The translations under genes and the position numbers were made by a program. Below are positions 15,405 through 24,562 of a stretch of 64,000 nt of DNA, piece after piece. This stretch comes from UBA5859 sp041940025. Lineage in GTDB: Bacteria; Pseudomonadota; Gammaproteobacteria; UBA5859. The notes below the pieces were generated by a model. The model saw nothing but the letters and a program-made list of their open reading frames with translations, was not told the DNA's origin and did no database searches. How positions within the stretch are numbered: the stretch's first letter is position 1; the number at the start of each line of letters is the position of its first letter. Location: positions 62,001 through 126,000 of the forward strand of contig JBGTSY010000001.1 of the NCBI GenBank assembly GCA_041940025.1, given 5' to 3'.

Positions 15405-15992
15405 ATGGATCCACTAACTAAGTCCGATCTGTTTACTCTGGAACGCTATGCTGAGGTTCGACCTGAATTTCGGCAAAAAGTCCTGGCCCATAAAAAGCAA
15501 CGTCATGTGGCCATTGGCAATCATCTGTCACTCTATTTTGAAGATCGCCTCACCATTCAATATCAAATACAAGAGATGTTACGAACAGAGCGGATTTTTG
15601 AGGTCGCCGCCATTCAGGAAGAGCTAGATGCCTATAATCCATTGATTCCCGATGGACAAAACTTAAAAGCCACAATGATGTTGGAATACAGTGATGTGGA
15701 GGACCGCAAAGCGGCACTGGAGAAACTCATTGGCGTGGAAGATAAGATTTGGTTACAGCTCGGCAATCATGAAAAAATTTACGCCATCGCCGATGAAGAT
15801 CTAGAACGAGAAAACGAACAAAAAACCTCAGCCGTACATTTCTTAAGATTCCAATTGGATGATGAATCCTATCACGCATTCAAAAATCATGAGGCACTTG
15901 TATTTGGTTGTGACCATGAACAGATGTTTGAACACGCCCCCATAGAGTCAGAAGCCACTTACCAGTCCTTACTTGCTGATTTGGCGCCATAA
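15405..15992 (+). CDS. DUF3501 family protein
   Basis: This 195-residue soluble protein matches the DUF3501 family by its opening (PLTKSDLFTLERYAEVRPEFR), the LYFEDRLTIQYQIQEMLRTERI segment and the YNPLIPDGQNLKATMMLEY motif. The function is unknown. It is the third gene of the rubrerythrin/Fe-S/DUF3501 trio, nine bases after the Fe-S gene. A role in oxidative-stress or iron handling is inferred from that context. No cofactor motif is obvious. Confidence 0.85.
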   Translation: MDPLTKSDLFTLERYAEVRPEFRQKVLAHKKQRHVAIGNHLSLYFEDRLTIQYQIQEMLRTERIFEVAAIQEELDAYNPLIPDGQNLKATMMLEYSDVEDRKAALEKLIGVEDKIWLQLGNHEKIYAIADEDLERENEQKTSAVHFLRFQLDDESYHAFKNHEALVFGCDHEQMFEHAPIESEATYQSLLADLAP

Positions 15993-16068
15993 CCTCGTTA
16001 CAATCGTCATCAGATAAGCTACATTGACAGCACATACCCTACATTCGGTAGCATGATAAGGAATTTAT

Positions 16069-18246
16069 ATGCGCTTGTTACGTCTCGCCGCTGGATTGGT
16101 CCTAGGATTTTTACTACTCACCCTCGTTGCAGTAGTCGCGATTTTTGTATTTGTCGATCCCAATGATTTTAAACCTGTTATCAGTGAGCAGGTCAAGCAG
16201 CAAACTGGACGGGATCTCACTTTTAAAGGCGACATCAGTCTCACACTGTTTCCACGTCTCGCCCTGGAACTCGGCGAATTAGAACTGAGTAATGCCCCTG
16301 GATTTGATCAAACCACCTTCGCACAAGTGAAACAAGTATCAGTAGGCGTACAGTTAATCCCTTTACTGCGACAAGAATTGGATATTGGCCGCATTCGACT
16401 AGATGGATTAGAACTCAACTTAGCGCGCCGCTCCTCTGGTGAAACCAACTGGGACGATCTGCTGCCTGAAACAAACACCACAGCCGATCCGTCTCAGAGT
16501 CCTTCTCCAACCCCGACTACCACCGATCCCATGACTACCAGCTTGGCTGGGTTTTCCCTGGCAGGAATTGAGATCACAAACGCACGTTTTCTTTGGCAGG
16601 ATGGAGACAACCGCTACCTGGTCGATCCTTTTGATCTGAAAACGGGGCGCATTCAGTTTAGTGAGGCGATCCCAATTGAACTATCCTTAAAGACAACACT
16701 CAGTGACCCAGAACTGACTACAGATTTAAAACTCAATTCAGAACTCACTGTTGAAGCCAACTTAGAAAAGTTTCATCTCAACGCTGTCACTCTCAAATTA
16801 ATTAACCAAGGTGATCTCTTTCCTACCCAGGAAATGACCTTAGAACTCTCTAGCCAAATTCACATCGACTTGCAACAGGATCAGTTGTCGGTACCAAAAC
16901 TAAAATTGACTAGTTACGGACTCACACTCAACGGCCACGCTGAGATCTCACAATTAACTGAGACGCCCCACTATGAGGTCACAGCAGAGATAGAGAGTTT
17001 TAACCCGCGGGAACTATTACACACACTAAAACTTGGATCTGAAATCCCAGTAAGCGAACCTCATCTCACTCAAGCACAAATGAGTGTGGTCGCCAGTGGA
17101 AGCACTGATTTCGTGACCATCACTCAACTCACTGCACAACTGGATCAAAGCAGTCTGATTGCTAACGCCCAGGTGAAAAATTTCTCTCAGCCCGCAGTAG
17201 AATTTGAGATTGATATTAACGAATTGGATCTCGATCCCTATTTAGTCAGCAATCAATCTGTTGAAGAGAGTTCCCCGCATCCCGCCGAACCGTCATCGAC
17301 GGCTTCAGAAGAGATACTGCCTGTAGAGTTATTGCGAAATCTCAATATTGAGGGTGCTTTGAAGATTGGCAAACTGAAGGTGATGAATCTTACCACCCAT
17401 AATTTGGTTGCCAATCTGGATGCGCACACAGGCAGAGTCGCGTTGTCGCCGTTGCGCTTTGACCTCTATTCTGGCCACTTTAATGCGCACTCGGTCGTTA
17501 ATGTGCAAGGTAAACAACCTCGCATCTTACTCAATCAAAAATTAACCGGGATCCAATTTCAACCCTTGCTACAGGATCTATTGCAAAGTGAGTCCCCGGT
17601 GAGTGGCCGTGGAGAGATCAATATGGATGTCTCCACCACTGGCAATCAACTGAATGACTGGATCCAACGCTTAACCGGGAAGGGTGCTATTTCGATTCAA
17701 GATGGCGCACTAACCAATATCAATATTGCACATATGATTCGGCAAGCCGAAGCCGTGTTAAGCAAACAACCTCCCCCCAAAGATAGTGACTACCAACATA
17801 CAGACTTCACCGCACTGAAAGGTCAGTTTGAATTTCAACAAGGACGGGCCGTCAACCCGAACCTCAGTATGGAGATGCCCTTAGCCAGAGTGAATGGACA
17901 GGGTTATCTAGATTTAACAGATTACTATTTAAACTACCAAGTGAATGCTCACCTGGCCGGAACTTCTACCGGACAAGATGGAAAATCATTAAATGAAGTA
18001 CGGGATATTCCAATTCCGATTACCATTGAAGGCCCCATTCAGGCTCTCAAGTATAAATTGGATACAGATAAGCTCCTTGGCCAAAAATTGGAACAGGAAA
18101 AAGCAAAACTGAAACAAAAAGCCGAAGAGGAAAAAGCGAAAGCCAAAGCAAAAGTCGATAAACAGATTGACGAAAAAAAAGAAGAGATCGGCAAAGAAGC
18201 AGAGAAGAAACTTAAAAAACAATTAGACAAGCTGCTGAATTTTTAA
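16069..18246 (+). CDS. AsmA family protein
   Basis: This 725-residue envelope protein has one N-terminal transmembrane helix (about residues 4-27) followed by a long periplasmic beta-rich region with the AsmA start (DPNDFKPVISEQVKQQTGRDLTFKGDI). AsmA proteins resemble bridge-like lipid transfer proteins and influence outer-membrane lipid balance. A Pro/Thr-rich linker lies at about residues 140-160. The C-terminal AsmA-like part (LTGKGAISIQDGALTNINI) precedes a charged Lys/Glu coiled coil over the last 45 residues. The stop overlaps the mutY start (TAATG). Confidence 0.9.
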   Translation: MRLLRLAAGLVLGFLLLTLVAVVAIFVFVDPNDFKPVISEQVKQQTGRDLTFKGDISLTLFPRLALELGELELSNAPGFDQTTFAQVKQVSVGVQLIPLLRQELDIGRIRLDGLELNLARRSSGETNWDDLLPETNTTADPSQSPSPTPTTTDPMTTSLAGFSLAGIEITNARFLWQDGDNRYLVDPFDLKTGRIQFSEAIPIELSLKTTLSDPELTTDLKLNSELTVEANLEKFHLNAVTLKLINQGDLFPTQEMTLELSSQIHIDLQQDQLSVPKLKLTSYGLTLNGHAEISQLTETPHYEVTAEIESFNPRELLHTLKLGSEIPVSEPHLTQAQMSVVASGSTDFVTITQLTAQLDQSSLIANAQVKNFSQPAVEFEIDINELDLDPYLVSNQSVEESSPHPAEPSSTASEEILPVELLRNLNIEGALKIGKLKVMNLTTHNLVANLDAHTGRVALSPLRFDLYSGHFNAHSVVNVQGKQPRILLNQKLTGIQFQPLLQDLLQSESPVSGRGEINMDVSTTGNQLNDWIQRLTGKGAISIQDGALTNINIAHMIRQAEAVLSKQPPPKDSDYQHTDFTALKGQFEFQQGRAVNPNLSMEMPLARVNGQGYLDLTDYYLNYQVNAHLAGTSTGQDGKSLNEVRDIPIPITIEGPIQALKYKLDTDKLLGQKLEQEKAKLKQKAEEEKAKAKAKVDKQIDEKKEEIGKEAEKKLKKQLDKLLNF

Positions 18247-19334
18247 TGATGTCCGTTTGCCTACCAGATCTCGAACGAGTTCGAGTCATGCAAGCGTCCA
18301 TACTCAATTGGTATCGCCACCATGGACGCCATAACTTACCTTGGCAACACCCCCGTACTCCCTATCGGGTGTGGATATCGGAAATCATGTTACAACAAAC
18401 CCAGGTGCAGACTGTGCTACCCTACTTTGATACTTTTATGCACCGTTTCCCCACGATAGAGAGTTTAGCTGCAGCAAACTTAGATGAAATATTATCTCTC
18501 TGGAGTGGATTAGGTTATTATGCGCGCGCACGTCACTTACACCGCGCTGCCAAAGAAATTGTCGAACGCTTCCATGGAGAGTTACCCAAACAAATTGACT
18601 TGTTAATGTCGTTACCCGGTATCGGTCGCAACACCGCTGCCGCAATTGTCGCCCAAGCATGGGATCTACCCGAAGCCATTTTAGATGGCAATGTGAAACG
18701 GGTTTTATGCCGCCTTCATCGTGTGGCTGGGCCACCAAACCACAAACAGGTGGAATCCACGCTTTGGCATTTGGCAGAAACCTATACACCTGAACTAGAG
18801 GTGGCAGCCTACACCCAGGCCATCATGGATTTTGGTGCGACTCTTTGTCGACGCATGCAACCGAGATGTGCACAGTGCCCACTACAATCTCAATGTGAAG
18901 CTTATCAAATGAATCAAACAGCACTATTTCCTAATAAAATGCAACGCAATGCCCGCAGTCGTCAGTTCGCCAGTTTTCTCATGGTGCAAGATAGAGACAA
19001 TAGAATTTGGCTTGAACGGCGAACCGGATCCGGGATCTGGGGTGGACTCTTTTGTTTCCCAGAATGGGATATTTGTGAAAGCATTAATGACTGGACTTTA
19101 GCCCAATTTGGCGCCAGAGTAGCCACCTTGGAACATTGGCCACAACGGCTACATCGTTTCACCCACTTTGATTTAGCCTATGATCCGGTGAAAGTGACGT
19201 TGGATCAGACAGAATTGGCAGCCGAATTGCTGCCGCACGCTTCCGGGCAATGGATGGCTCCTGAGATGAACACCCTTCCTGGGGGCGTGGCCACACCTAT
19301 CAGGCAATTGATTGAAGAACTGATCGAGGCATGA
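18246..19334 (+). CDS. mutY: Adenine DNA glycosylase MutY
   Basis: MutY removes adenine mispaired with 8-oxoguanine. This 362-residue protein shows the catalytic Glu region WISEIMLQQTQV, the helix-hairpin-helix LPGIGRNTAAAI with the catalytic Asp in ILDGNVKRVL, and the Fe-S cysteines C-x6-C-x2-C-x5-C (CRRMQPRCAQCPLQSQC). A C-terminal NUDIX-like recognition domain follows (RRTGSGIWGGLFCFPE). It shares one base with asmA and is one base from yggX. The mutY-yggX pairing is conserved in gammaproteobacteria. Confidence 0.96.
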   Translation: MMSVCLPDLERVRVMQASILNWYRHHGRHNLPWQHPRTPYRVWISEIMLQQTQVQTVLPYFDTFMHRFPTIESLAAANLDEILSLWSGLGYYARARHLHRAAKEIVERFHGELPKQIDLLMSLPGIGRNTAAAIVAQAWDLPEAILDGNVKRVLCRLHRVAGPPNHKQVESTLWHLAETYTPELEVAAYTQAIMDFGATLCRRMQPRCAQCPLQSQCEAYQMNQTALFPNKMQRNARSRQFASFLMVQDRDNRIWLERRTGSGIWGGLFCFPEWDICESINDWTLAQFGARVATLEHWPQRLHRFTHFDLAYDPVKVTLDQTELAAELLPHASGQWMAPEMNTLPGGVATPIRQLIEELIEA

Positions 19335-19335
19335 A

Positions 19336-19608
19336 ATGACACGAATGGTGCACTGCGCAAAATTAAACGAAGAACTTGAAGGGTTGGATCGACCACCCTA
19401 TCCGGGAGAAATAGGTCAACGCATCTATAACGAAATTTCGAAACAGGCCTGGCAACAGTGGTTAGAGCACCAAACCCTAATCATTAACGAAAAACACCTA
19501 AGTATGGTCGATCCGGAGGCCAGAAAGCTGCTGGCTGAAGAGATGCACAAGTTTCTATTTGAAGGCGGCACTGAAAAACCTGAGGGGTATGTGGCGCCCG
19601 AATCGTGA
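19336..19608 (+). CDS. yggX: Fe(2+)-trafficking protein YggX
   Basis: This 90-residue protein carries the family signature at its start (MVHCAKL with the single conserved Cys), the YPGEIGQRIYNEISKQAW segment and the LIINEKHLSMVDPEARKLL motif. It protects Fe-S proteins from oxidative damage and was proposed to carry iron. It is co-transcribed with mutY, one base apart. Confidence 0.96.
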   Translation: MTRMVHCAKLNEELEGLDRPPYPGEIGQRIYNEISKQAWQQWLEHQTLIINEKHLSMVDPEARKLLAEEMHKFLFEGGTEKPEGYVAPES

Positions 19609-19635
19609 TTTGCCCGTTTATTTTTCGCCAACACC

Positions 19636-19664
19636 TTGACTGTGTTGAGTATTCCCGATTAAAT
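19636..19664 (+). promoter_or_regulatory. Likely promoter of tRNA-Phe
   Basis: TTGACT (19636-19641) and TTAAAT (19659-19664) are separated by 17 bases, placing the start near 19671, eight bases before the mature tRNA. The -35 element matches five of six consensus positions. Confidence 0.55.
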
Positions 19665-19678
19665 ACGCTTTCTTTTAC

Positions 19679-19754
19679 GGCCAGGTAGCTCAGTCGGTAG
19701 AGCAGGGGACTGAAAATCCCCGTGTCGGCAGTTCGATTCTGTCCCTGGCCACCA
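19679..19754 (+). tRNA. tRNA-Phe (GAA)
   Basis: A complete 76-base cloverleaf is present. The acceptor stem is GGCCAGG/CCTGGCC, the D-loop AGTCGGTA, the anticodon stem GGGGA/TCCCC around the loop CTGAAAA (anticodon GAA), the T-arm GGCAG-TTCGATT-CTGTC, and the CCA end is encoded. No integrase or repeated tRNA 3' end is found nearby, so the gene does not appear to be an occupied integration site. Confidence 0.98.
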
Positions 19755-19762
19755 TTCTTTCC

Positions 19763-19779
19763 GGGGGTCGGCCCCTTTT
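19763..19779 (+). terminator. Short terminator after tRNA-Phe
   Basis: GGGG and CCCC around the tetraloop TCGG, followed by TTTT, form a small GC-only hairpin nine bases after the tRNA. The stem is short but the position fits. Confidence 0.5.
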
Positions 19780-19997
19780 CCCTATAGGTTAAAACCTCCC
19801 TATTTTAGCCAACAGCTCTGTGAATTGGCGATTCTCTCTGAACTTCAGTGTCTGATCTTCTCCAGAATAGAGTTGATACCCGCTAATTTGGCACCATGAG
19901 TCAAATTGGGTTTTCTGCTTCGATTCATATTTGTCACCGTCTCCTGCTACTCAAATAATGAACTGGGCAGCAGGCGACCATTCTCCTCTTAGGAATA

Positions 19998-20381
19998 GTG
20001 TTATTTGTAGAGATTCATTTCGCGCTGACTTTTGTCACCCTTGCAGAGCAAGTGCTGGCTAAAAGTGGTCTGGTTGCCGACAAATTTCTCTTTTTACTGG
20101 CTGCCGTTGGCGGATTGAGTGCCGTCATTTATAGGCAGAGCCAAGCGAGTTCTCGAATTGTGGTCAACACCCTATTGGGCCGAACCCGCACCTCCATGGG
20201 TAAATCAGTGTATTCTATTTGTGGCGATCTATGCGCCAACGACTATGAAGCGCTATACGCGACAATCCAGATCCCTGTAGAGTTGCCTTTACCGCATGCG
20301 CAATGGGTATGCGAACTGCTTTTTGAAACAGGATCTGGGTGTGACACATGCGCAGGAGATGCTGTCAAACACACCGGATAG
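19998..20381 (+). CDS. Doubtful ORF, possibly a gene remnant
   Basis: This 127-codon frame begins with GTG after AGGA. It encodes two hydrophobic stretches (about residues 1-25 and 30-45) and then a Cys-containing soluble part that matches nothing I know. The frame continues hydrophobic upstream of the GTG to a stop at 19959, which suggests a decayed membrane-protein gene or a chance frame. The surrounding 725 bases between tRNA-Phe and the alkyltransferase gene hold nothing else recognisable. Confidence 0.2.
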   Translation: MLFVEIHFALTFVTLAEQVLAKSGLVADKFLFLLAAVGGLSAVIYRQSQASSRIVVNTLLGRTRTSMGKSVYSICGDLCANDYEALYATIQIPVELPLPHAQWVCELLFETGSGCDTCAGDAVKHTG

Positions 20382-20480
20382 ACAGCGACAACTTACCCAC
20401 AGCGGATTCAGTCCGTAGGTACGTTATGCCACTATCGCCTAATGGCAATACCAGGATCACTTGCAAACAGGAGCCATGCC

Positions 20481-20996
20481 ATGATCGCCACTCAAAGTCC
20501 TGCACCCTACTTTTGTCAGATAGAGAGTCCAGTTGGACGCCTGACCCTTGAATCAAGCGAAAAAGGACTGACAGCGATCCGATGGCCTGACAGGACTGGC
20601 CCAAATAGAAGTCTTGGCTCGCGATTGAATCCACATCTAGAGCAAGCCATTGAACAACTCACTGACTATTTTGACCACACACGTGATGCATTTGATTTAT
20701 CGTTGGCGCCCGTTGGCACTCAATTTCAACTACATGTCTGGCAGGCATTGCAGCAGATCGAATTCGGTACAACGGTGAGCTATCAAGACATCGCCAAAGC
20801 GATTGGCAACCCAAAGGCCTGTCGTGCCGTAGGCAACGCCAATGGTAGAAACCCGATACCTATTGTGATTCCTTGTCATCGTGTTATCTCCAACGATGGA
20901 AGCTTAGGGGGCTTTGCTGCGGGCCTCGAAACAAAAAGCTGGTTACTGGAACATGAACAACATCTTCAATCCAAAGAATGGGACTGGGTTGTTTAA
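20481..20996 (+). CDS. ogt: Methylated-DNA--protein-cysteine methyltransferase
   Basis: This suicide repair enzyme moves alkyl groups from O6-alkylguanine to its own cysteine. The 171-residue protein has the alkyl acceptor motif IPCHRVI near residue 133, the HTH segment VSYQDIAKAIGNPKACRAVG that inserts into the minor groove, and the NGRNPIPI Asn hinge. It lacks the AraC-type domain of Ada. The ATG at 20481 has AGGAG seven bases upstream; an earlier ATG at 20442 has none. Confidence 0.93.
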   Translation: MIATQSPAPYFCQIESPVGRLTLESSEKGLTAIRWPDRTGPNRSLGSRLNPHLEQAIEQLTDYFDHTRDAFDLSLAPVGTQFQLHVWQALQQIEFGTTVSYQDIAKAIGNPKACRAVGNANGRNPIPIVIPCHRVISNDGSLGGFAAGLETKSWLLEHEQHLQSKEWDWVV

Positions 20997-21302
20997 GATA
21001 AATTCGCATGTTCCAGTCATATCTTCACCGTCGTTTGCGATGAATATACTATTTAAAAACGGTCAAATTGACAGCAAATGAGTGTCCGAATTCCGTGTGA
21101 ACGAGTCAACAACAAATATCTTAGATTTATAGGTTAGTGCCACGTAAATAGACTGATTTAGCGGCCGTTACTTTAGAACAAACTAATTAAATAATCGACT
21201 ATAATCAGTGAAAAGAGTATGGAACAATTGGCTGATTGAACCTGACCTCTTTGATTCTAATCCCGACAGCCAAGCGCGACTCTATCAGGTTAGGAGTTTT
21301 GA
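20997..21302. other. Intergenic region without recognisable features
   Basis: Roughly 300 AT-rich bases separate the alkyltransferase gene from the next operon. No ORF, hairpin with a T-run or known motif stands out apart from the AGGAG ribosome binding site at 21292-21296 for the following gene. Confidence 0.5.
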
Positions 21303-21887
21303 ATGAATATACACGAGATATCTATTCTATTCTCAGCCATTGCCGGATTTACAATGGTGATTGGCGGCATGCTTCTCATTTGGAAAGGCGCCATTGTCTT
21401 GTCAAATACAGAGGCAAGTACCGCATTGAGTATTGAGTGGAAGCAGAATTTTCGCCTAAATACTCAGGCGCCTGGTATCGCTTTTTTTATTGTCGGTCTC
21501 ATCTTTTCCAGTATTGCTATCTTATTTTCAAAACCATCTACCACGGATCCCATTTATGTCGTCGGTACGTTGGAAGGGGTTTCCGAGCAAGCCACCATTA
21601 CCGCGGTGCCCTCATTCTGGAAAGTGACCTCAGGCACTAATGGCGTAGTAGATGGAAAATTTACCCCCGATATTGAAACGCTCACCCTAACTATTACTGC
21701 GCCAGGTTATCAGGAGGAACGTATCCCACATAATTTAGGCAGGACTAAAGACAGAGTCATCAAATTCGAAGAGCCCATTAAGCTAGTCAAAGTGATCTCG
21801 CCAATCGAGACCAGAGATGAAAACATCATGCCGGTGCCAGATCTACCTCCTGTGAACGCTGCACCCAGTTTTGGAGTCGCGCACTGA
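21303..21887 (+). CDS. Unknown membrane protein with two helices and a beta-rich tail
   Basis: I do not recognise this 194-residue protein. Two transmembrane helices (about residues 8-30 and 56-78) enclose a short loop. The remaining 110 residues look like a small beta-sandwich (VVGTLEGVSEQATITAVPS ... LTLTITAPGYQEERI) and end in a Pro-rich tail. The TITAPGYQ phrase recalls PEGA or carboxypeptidase-regulatory repeats. TAGGAG precedes the ATG. The stop overlaps the next gene (TGATG), so the two are probably one functional unit of the envelope. Confidence 0.7.
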   Translation: MNIHEISILFSAIAGFTMVIGGMLLIWKGAIVLSNTEASTALSIEWKQNFRLNTQAPGIAFFIVGLIFSSIAILFSKPSTTDPIYVVGTLEGVSEQATITAVPSFWKVTSGTNGVVDGKFTPDIETLTLTITAPGYQEERIPHNLGRTKDRVIKFEEPIKLVKVISPIETRDENIMPVPDLPPVNAAPSFGVAH

Positions 21888-22225
21888 TGAAATTATTTCT
21901 GCGATTATTATTGCTCATTGGTGTGCTCTGCAGCCCCATATCCTTAGTACATTCCTTGCAAATGCCCAACACCTTTATTCAAGGACACCTGTGTAGTCTG
22001 GCGCAAGGAGGGCTTCCAGCACCAGGATTACTGATATCACTGGTCCATCCTGAACTTGGCAGAAGCGCGCCAGTATATACCGATCGTAACGGTAATTTTA
22101 CCATGGCAAATATACCCATCATGGAGAATCCCTATTATATAGAAATCTATTGGGGGCAAAGATTAATCTATCGCAACTCAGTCTTAATTCATGGACCTGT
22201 GCAGCTTCCAAATTTATGTTTGTAA
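21887..22225 (+). CDS. Small exported protein with a carboxypeptidase-regulatory-like fold
   Basis: This 112-residue protein begins with a clear signal peptide (about residues 1-24, LLLLIGVLCSPISLVHS). A compact beta-rich region with the pattern G-L-P-A-P-G-L-L-I ... YTDRNGNFTMANIP follows, typical of CarboxypepD_reg/transthyretin-like domains. Two cysteines (near residues 36 and 111) may form a disulfide. It is coupled to the upstream membrane protein by a TGATG overlap. Function unknown. Confidence 0.7.
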   Translation: MKLFLRLLLLIGVLCSPISLVHSLQMPNTFIQGHLCSLAQGGLPAPGLLISLVHPELGRSAPVYTDRNGNFTMANIPIMENPYYIEIYWGQRLIYRNSVLIHGPVQLPNLCL

Positions 22226-22426
22226 TTGGAATGTGATTCTGAGCTTGGTGTTTACAGTCCAATACTCCTGTCGACATTAACCTGTAGAAAATATTTTGAC
22301 ATCTCTAATGAACTCGTACTGAACTTTCCCCAATTCTGGGAATATTTCAGACAGTTTTCTATTGTTCATATTAATTGGCAGTCGAACCGGGTAAAATAGC
22401 CTCTTTTATCGCAGTTAGGAAAAATT

Positions 22427-22897
22427 ATGTCATTACTCATTGGTGATAATCTGGTCATCAGCTTACATTACACCCTCACTAACGAATCTGGAGAGGTAAT
22501 CGACAGCTCACAGGGTCAAGATCCATTAACTTATCTTCATGGGGCACAAAATATTATTCCCGGATTAGAGAAAGAGCTTGTCGGTAAAGTGGTTGGTGAC
22601 AAGCTACAAGTTGTGGTTCAGCCCAATGAGGGATATGGCGATGTCGATCCTAGATTGGTCCAGGATGTAGACATTGCTGCATTTCAAGGTATCGATAATG
22701 TAGAAGTTGGTATGATTTTCGAGGCCCAGGCTCAAGACGGCGCCACTCAAAGAATTATGATTAAAGCATTAGAAGGCGACCAAGTGACAATCGATGCAAA
22801 CCACCCTCTTGCAGGTGTAGTGCTACATTTTGATGTTGAAGTGATGAATATCCGTGAAGCTACTGAAGAGGAAATTGCGCACGGTCATGTTCATTAA
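22427..22897 (+). CDS. slyD: FKBP-type peptidyl-prolyl isomerase, SlyD group
   Basis: This 156-residue cytoplasmic isomerase and chaperone has the FKBP core (LHYTLTNESGEVIDSS near residue 14, YLHGAQNIIPGLEKEL near 38) interrupted by the insert-in-flap domain (about residues 68-128, with ANHPLAGVVLHFDVEV). The C-terminus is short (EEEIAHGHVH) and lacks the long His/Cys metal-binding tail of E. coli SlyD. The paralogue FkpB is a less likely alternative because the insert domain is complete. Confidence 0.88.
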   Translation: MSLLIGDNLVISLHYTLTNESGEVIDSSQGQDPLTYLHGAQNIIPGLEKELVGKVVGDKLQVVVQPNEGYGDVDPRLVQDVDIAAFQGIDNVEVGMIFEAQAQDGATQRIMIKALEGDQVTIDANHPLAGVVLHFDVEVMNIREATEEEIAHGHVH

Positions 22898-22965
22898 TGT
22901 GCGTCAACCCGAAGACGTTTATCATTTTGAGACTGTAAATTACTTTTTATCTCTTTAAGCTTGTA

Positions 22966-23361
22966 TCATCTAGCATTGTTTATTACGTTGTGCCTATATA
23001 ATTGTAGGCCTTCTAAAATTGAGTTTTTTAATTTTTTAATGGGACAAGGCTTTGTTAACACCACCATCGCACCGCCCGTCTCTAATGCATCTACAGTCGT
23101 TTGTTTTTCTGCATATCCGGTTAACATGATTCTACTTGAATTCGGCGAGATTGACTTTACCAACGCCAGAAACTCTACTCCATTTGCACCTGGCATTTTC
23201 ATGTCGGATATGACCACCGCAAATGGCCCATCCAATTTGACTTTTTGTATGGCTTCTCCTGCACTTTTAGCCACCTCGAGTTTAAAATCTTTGCGTAGGG
23301 CGCGTTGAAATGCTTTCAACGCATTTTCATTATCATCTACCATTAATATTTTTTCATCCAT
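22966..23361 (-). CDS. Stand-alone response regulator receiver
   Basis: This 131-residue protein consists of one REC domain with the acidic pocket DD (residues 9-10), the phospho-acceptor Asp in VVISDMKMPG (near 53), the Thr in MLTGYAE and the Lys in TKPCP. No output domain follows. Its 5' end overlaps the REC-HDOD gene by eight bases, so it is the last gene of a signalling operon and may act as a phosphate shuttle or sink for the kinase upstream. Confidence 0.9.
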   Translation of the reverse strand: MDEKILMVDDNENALKAFQRALRKDFKLEVAKSAGEAIQKVKLDGPFAVVISDMKMPGANGVEFLALVKSISPNSSRIMLTGYAEKQTTVDALETGGAMVVLTKPCPIKKLKNSILEGLQLYRHNVINNAR

Positions 23362-24562
23362 TTTGATACCTCTTCTCCACTTTTTTCTGGACTATTTCCA
23401 TCACCTCTTCCATACCTTCATTCAATTGAATAGCGCTTAATACAGCCTCTGCATTCTCATTTTCTACCACCACTTCTTCCTTCATGAGTTTCTGATAGCT
23501 TAATAGGGTTAGCGTTAATACACTTAATGGCGTGATTTTTTCATTTAATACCTTTTCAGGTTGATGGTGGTACAAAACCGCTTCTGTCACGCTATCATTA
23601 AACCCCCATAAAGCGAGTAGATAGGCACCGAGAATGGCATGATTTGAACCAAGTATCTGTTCTTCAGCTTCAATTAATGAACACCCTTCCTCTTTAACCA
23701 GAGTGTCTATTTGTTTCAATTCATTAGGCAACTTTGTGGCAATTAGTAATCTGCCAATATCGTGCAAAAGACCTACCTGGAAAGATTCCTCCACTAGGAT
23801 GGCATCTTTACCCTGTAGCTTTTTAGCAACTGCTTTACTCATTTGACTAATGAAAAGATTTTCTTCTACAAATTTTTCATGCCAACCCGTATTTGATTCC
23901 GGCTTCAACTGAGTCAATGTTGAGTTTGCCAGCACAATACTTCGAATCACATCCAGGCCCAAATAGACTGTCGCATCCGTCGGATTGGATACCTTTTCCG
24001 ATAGCCCAAAAAACGCTGAATTAACTGTTTTTAATACCTTCGCAGATAAACCCACATCTTGCGAGATAATTTCTCCAATATACTCAACACTCACATTATC
24101 GCTTGATAAAGCGCTCACCAATTCGTTATAGACCGTGGGCAAACTTGGTAACTCTTTAATTTCACCCACTAATCGAGTAATTTCTTTATTTTTTAACAAA
24201 CCTTTGATTCTGGTGGTTCTTTCAATAGCAAACTGAATTTCGTTTATTTCGCAAGGTTTAGCAATAAACTGATGTGCATAGCCCACTGTTTGCACCACTC
24301 TGTCTAATTCTGCATCTCCAGAAAGTATGATTCTCGTAGATTGGGGGCTTATCTCGGTGACTTTTTTTAACAACTGACTACCCGTTAACCCAGGCATTCT
24401 CAAATCAGTGACTATGAAATCGTAATCTTGTTGGCTAATAGTTTCTAATGCCAATTGAGGATCAGATTCAAAAGTCATGTCCCAATCATGACGTTTCTCT
24501 CTCAAGGTTCTTTTAATACCCTCTAATACTTTTTTTTCGTCATCCACGAATATTATTTTCAT
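23354..24562 (-). CDS. Response regulator with HDOD output domain
   Basis: This 402-residue protein has an N-terminal receiver (residues 1-120, phospho-Asp in FIVTDLRMPG, Thr/Ser in IILSGDAE, Lys in IAKPCE) and an HDOD domain (about 140-340; ELPSLPTVYNELVSAL ... GLLHDIGRLLIA). HDOD proteins are degenerate HD-fold signalling modules often tied to cyclic-di-GMP or chemotaxis circuits. It shares one base with the end of the kinase gene and eight with the next receiver gene. Confidence 0.9.
   Translation of the reverse strand: MKIIFVDDEKKVLEGIKRTLREKRHDWDMTFESDPQLALETISQQDYDFIVTDLRMPGLTGSQLLKKVTEISPQSTRIILSGDAELDRVVQTVGYAHQFIAKPCEINEIQFAIERTTRIKGLLKNKEITRLVGEIKELPSLPTVYNELVSALSSDNVSVEYIGEIISQDVGLSAKVLKTVNSAFFGLSEKVSNPTDATVYLGLDVIRSIVLANSTLTQLKPESNTGWHEKFVEENLFISQMSKAVAKKLQGKDAILVEESFQVGLLHDIGRLLIATKLPNELKQIDTLVKEEGCSLIEAEEQILGSNHAILGAYLLALWGFNDSVTEAVLYHHQPEKVLNEKITPLSVLTLTLLSYQKLMKEEVVVENENAEAVLSAIQLNEGMEEVMEIVQKKVEKRYQNG

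Noticed and set aside
18050..18230. Minus-strand Phe-rich membrane protein opposite the asmA 3' end
   Set aside because: It is the mirror of the Lys/Glu-rich coiled coil of AsmA and has no ribosome binding site.
19679..20480. Genomic island inserted at tRNA-Phe
   Set aside because: No integrase gene, no repeat of the tRNA 3' end and no change in composition were seen downstream.
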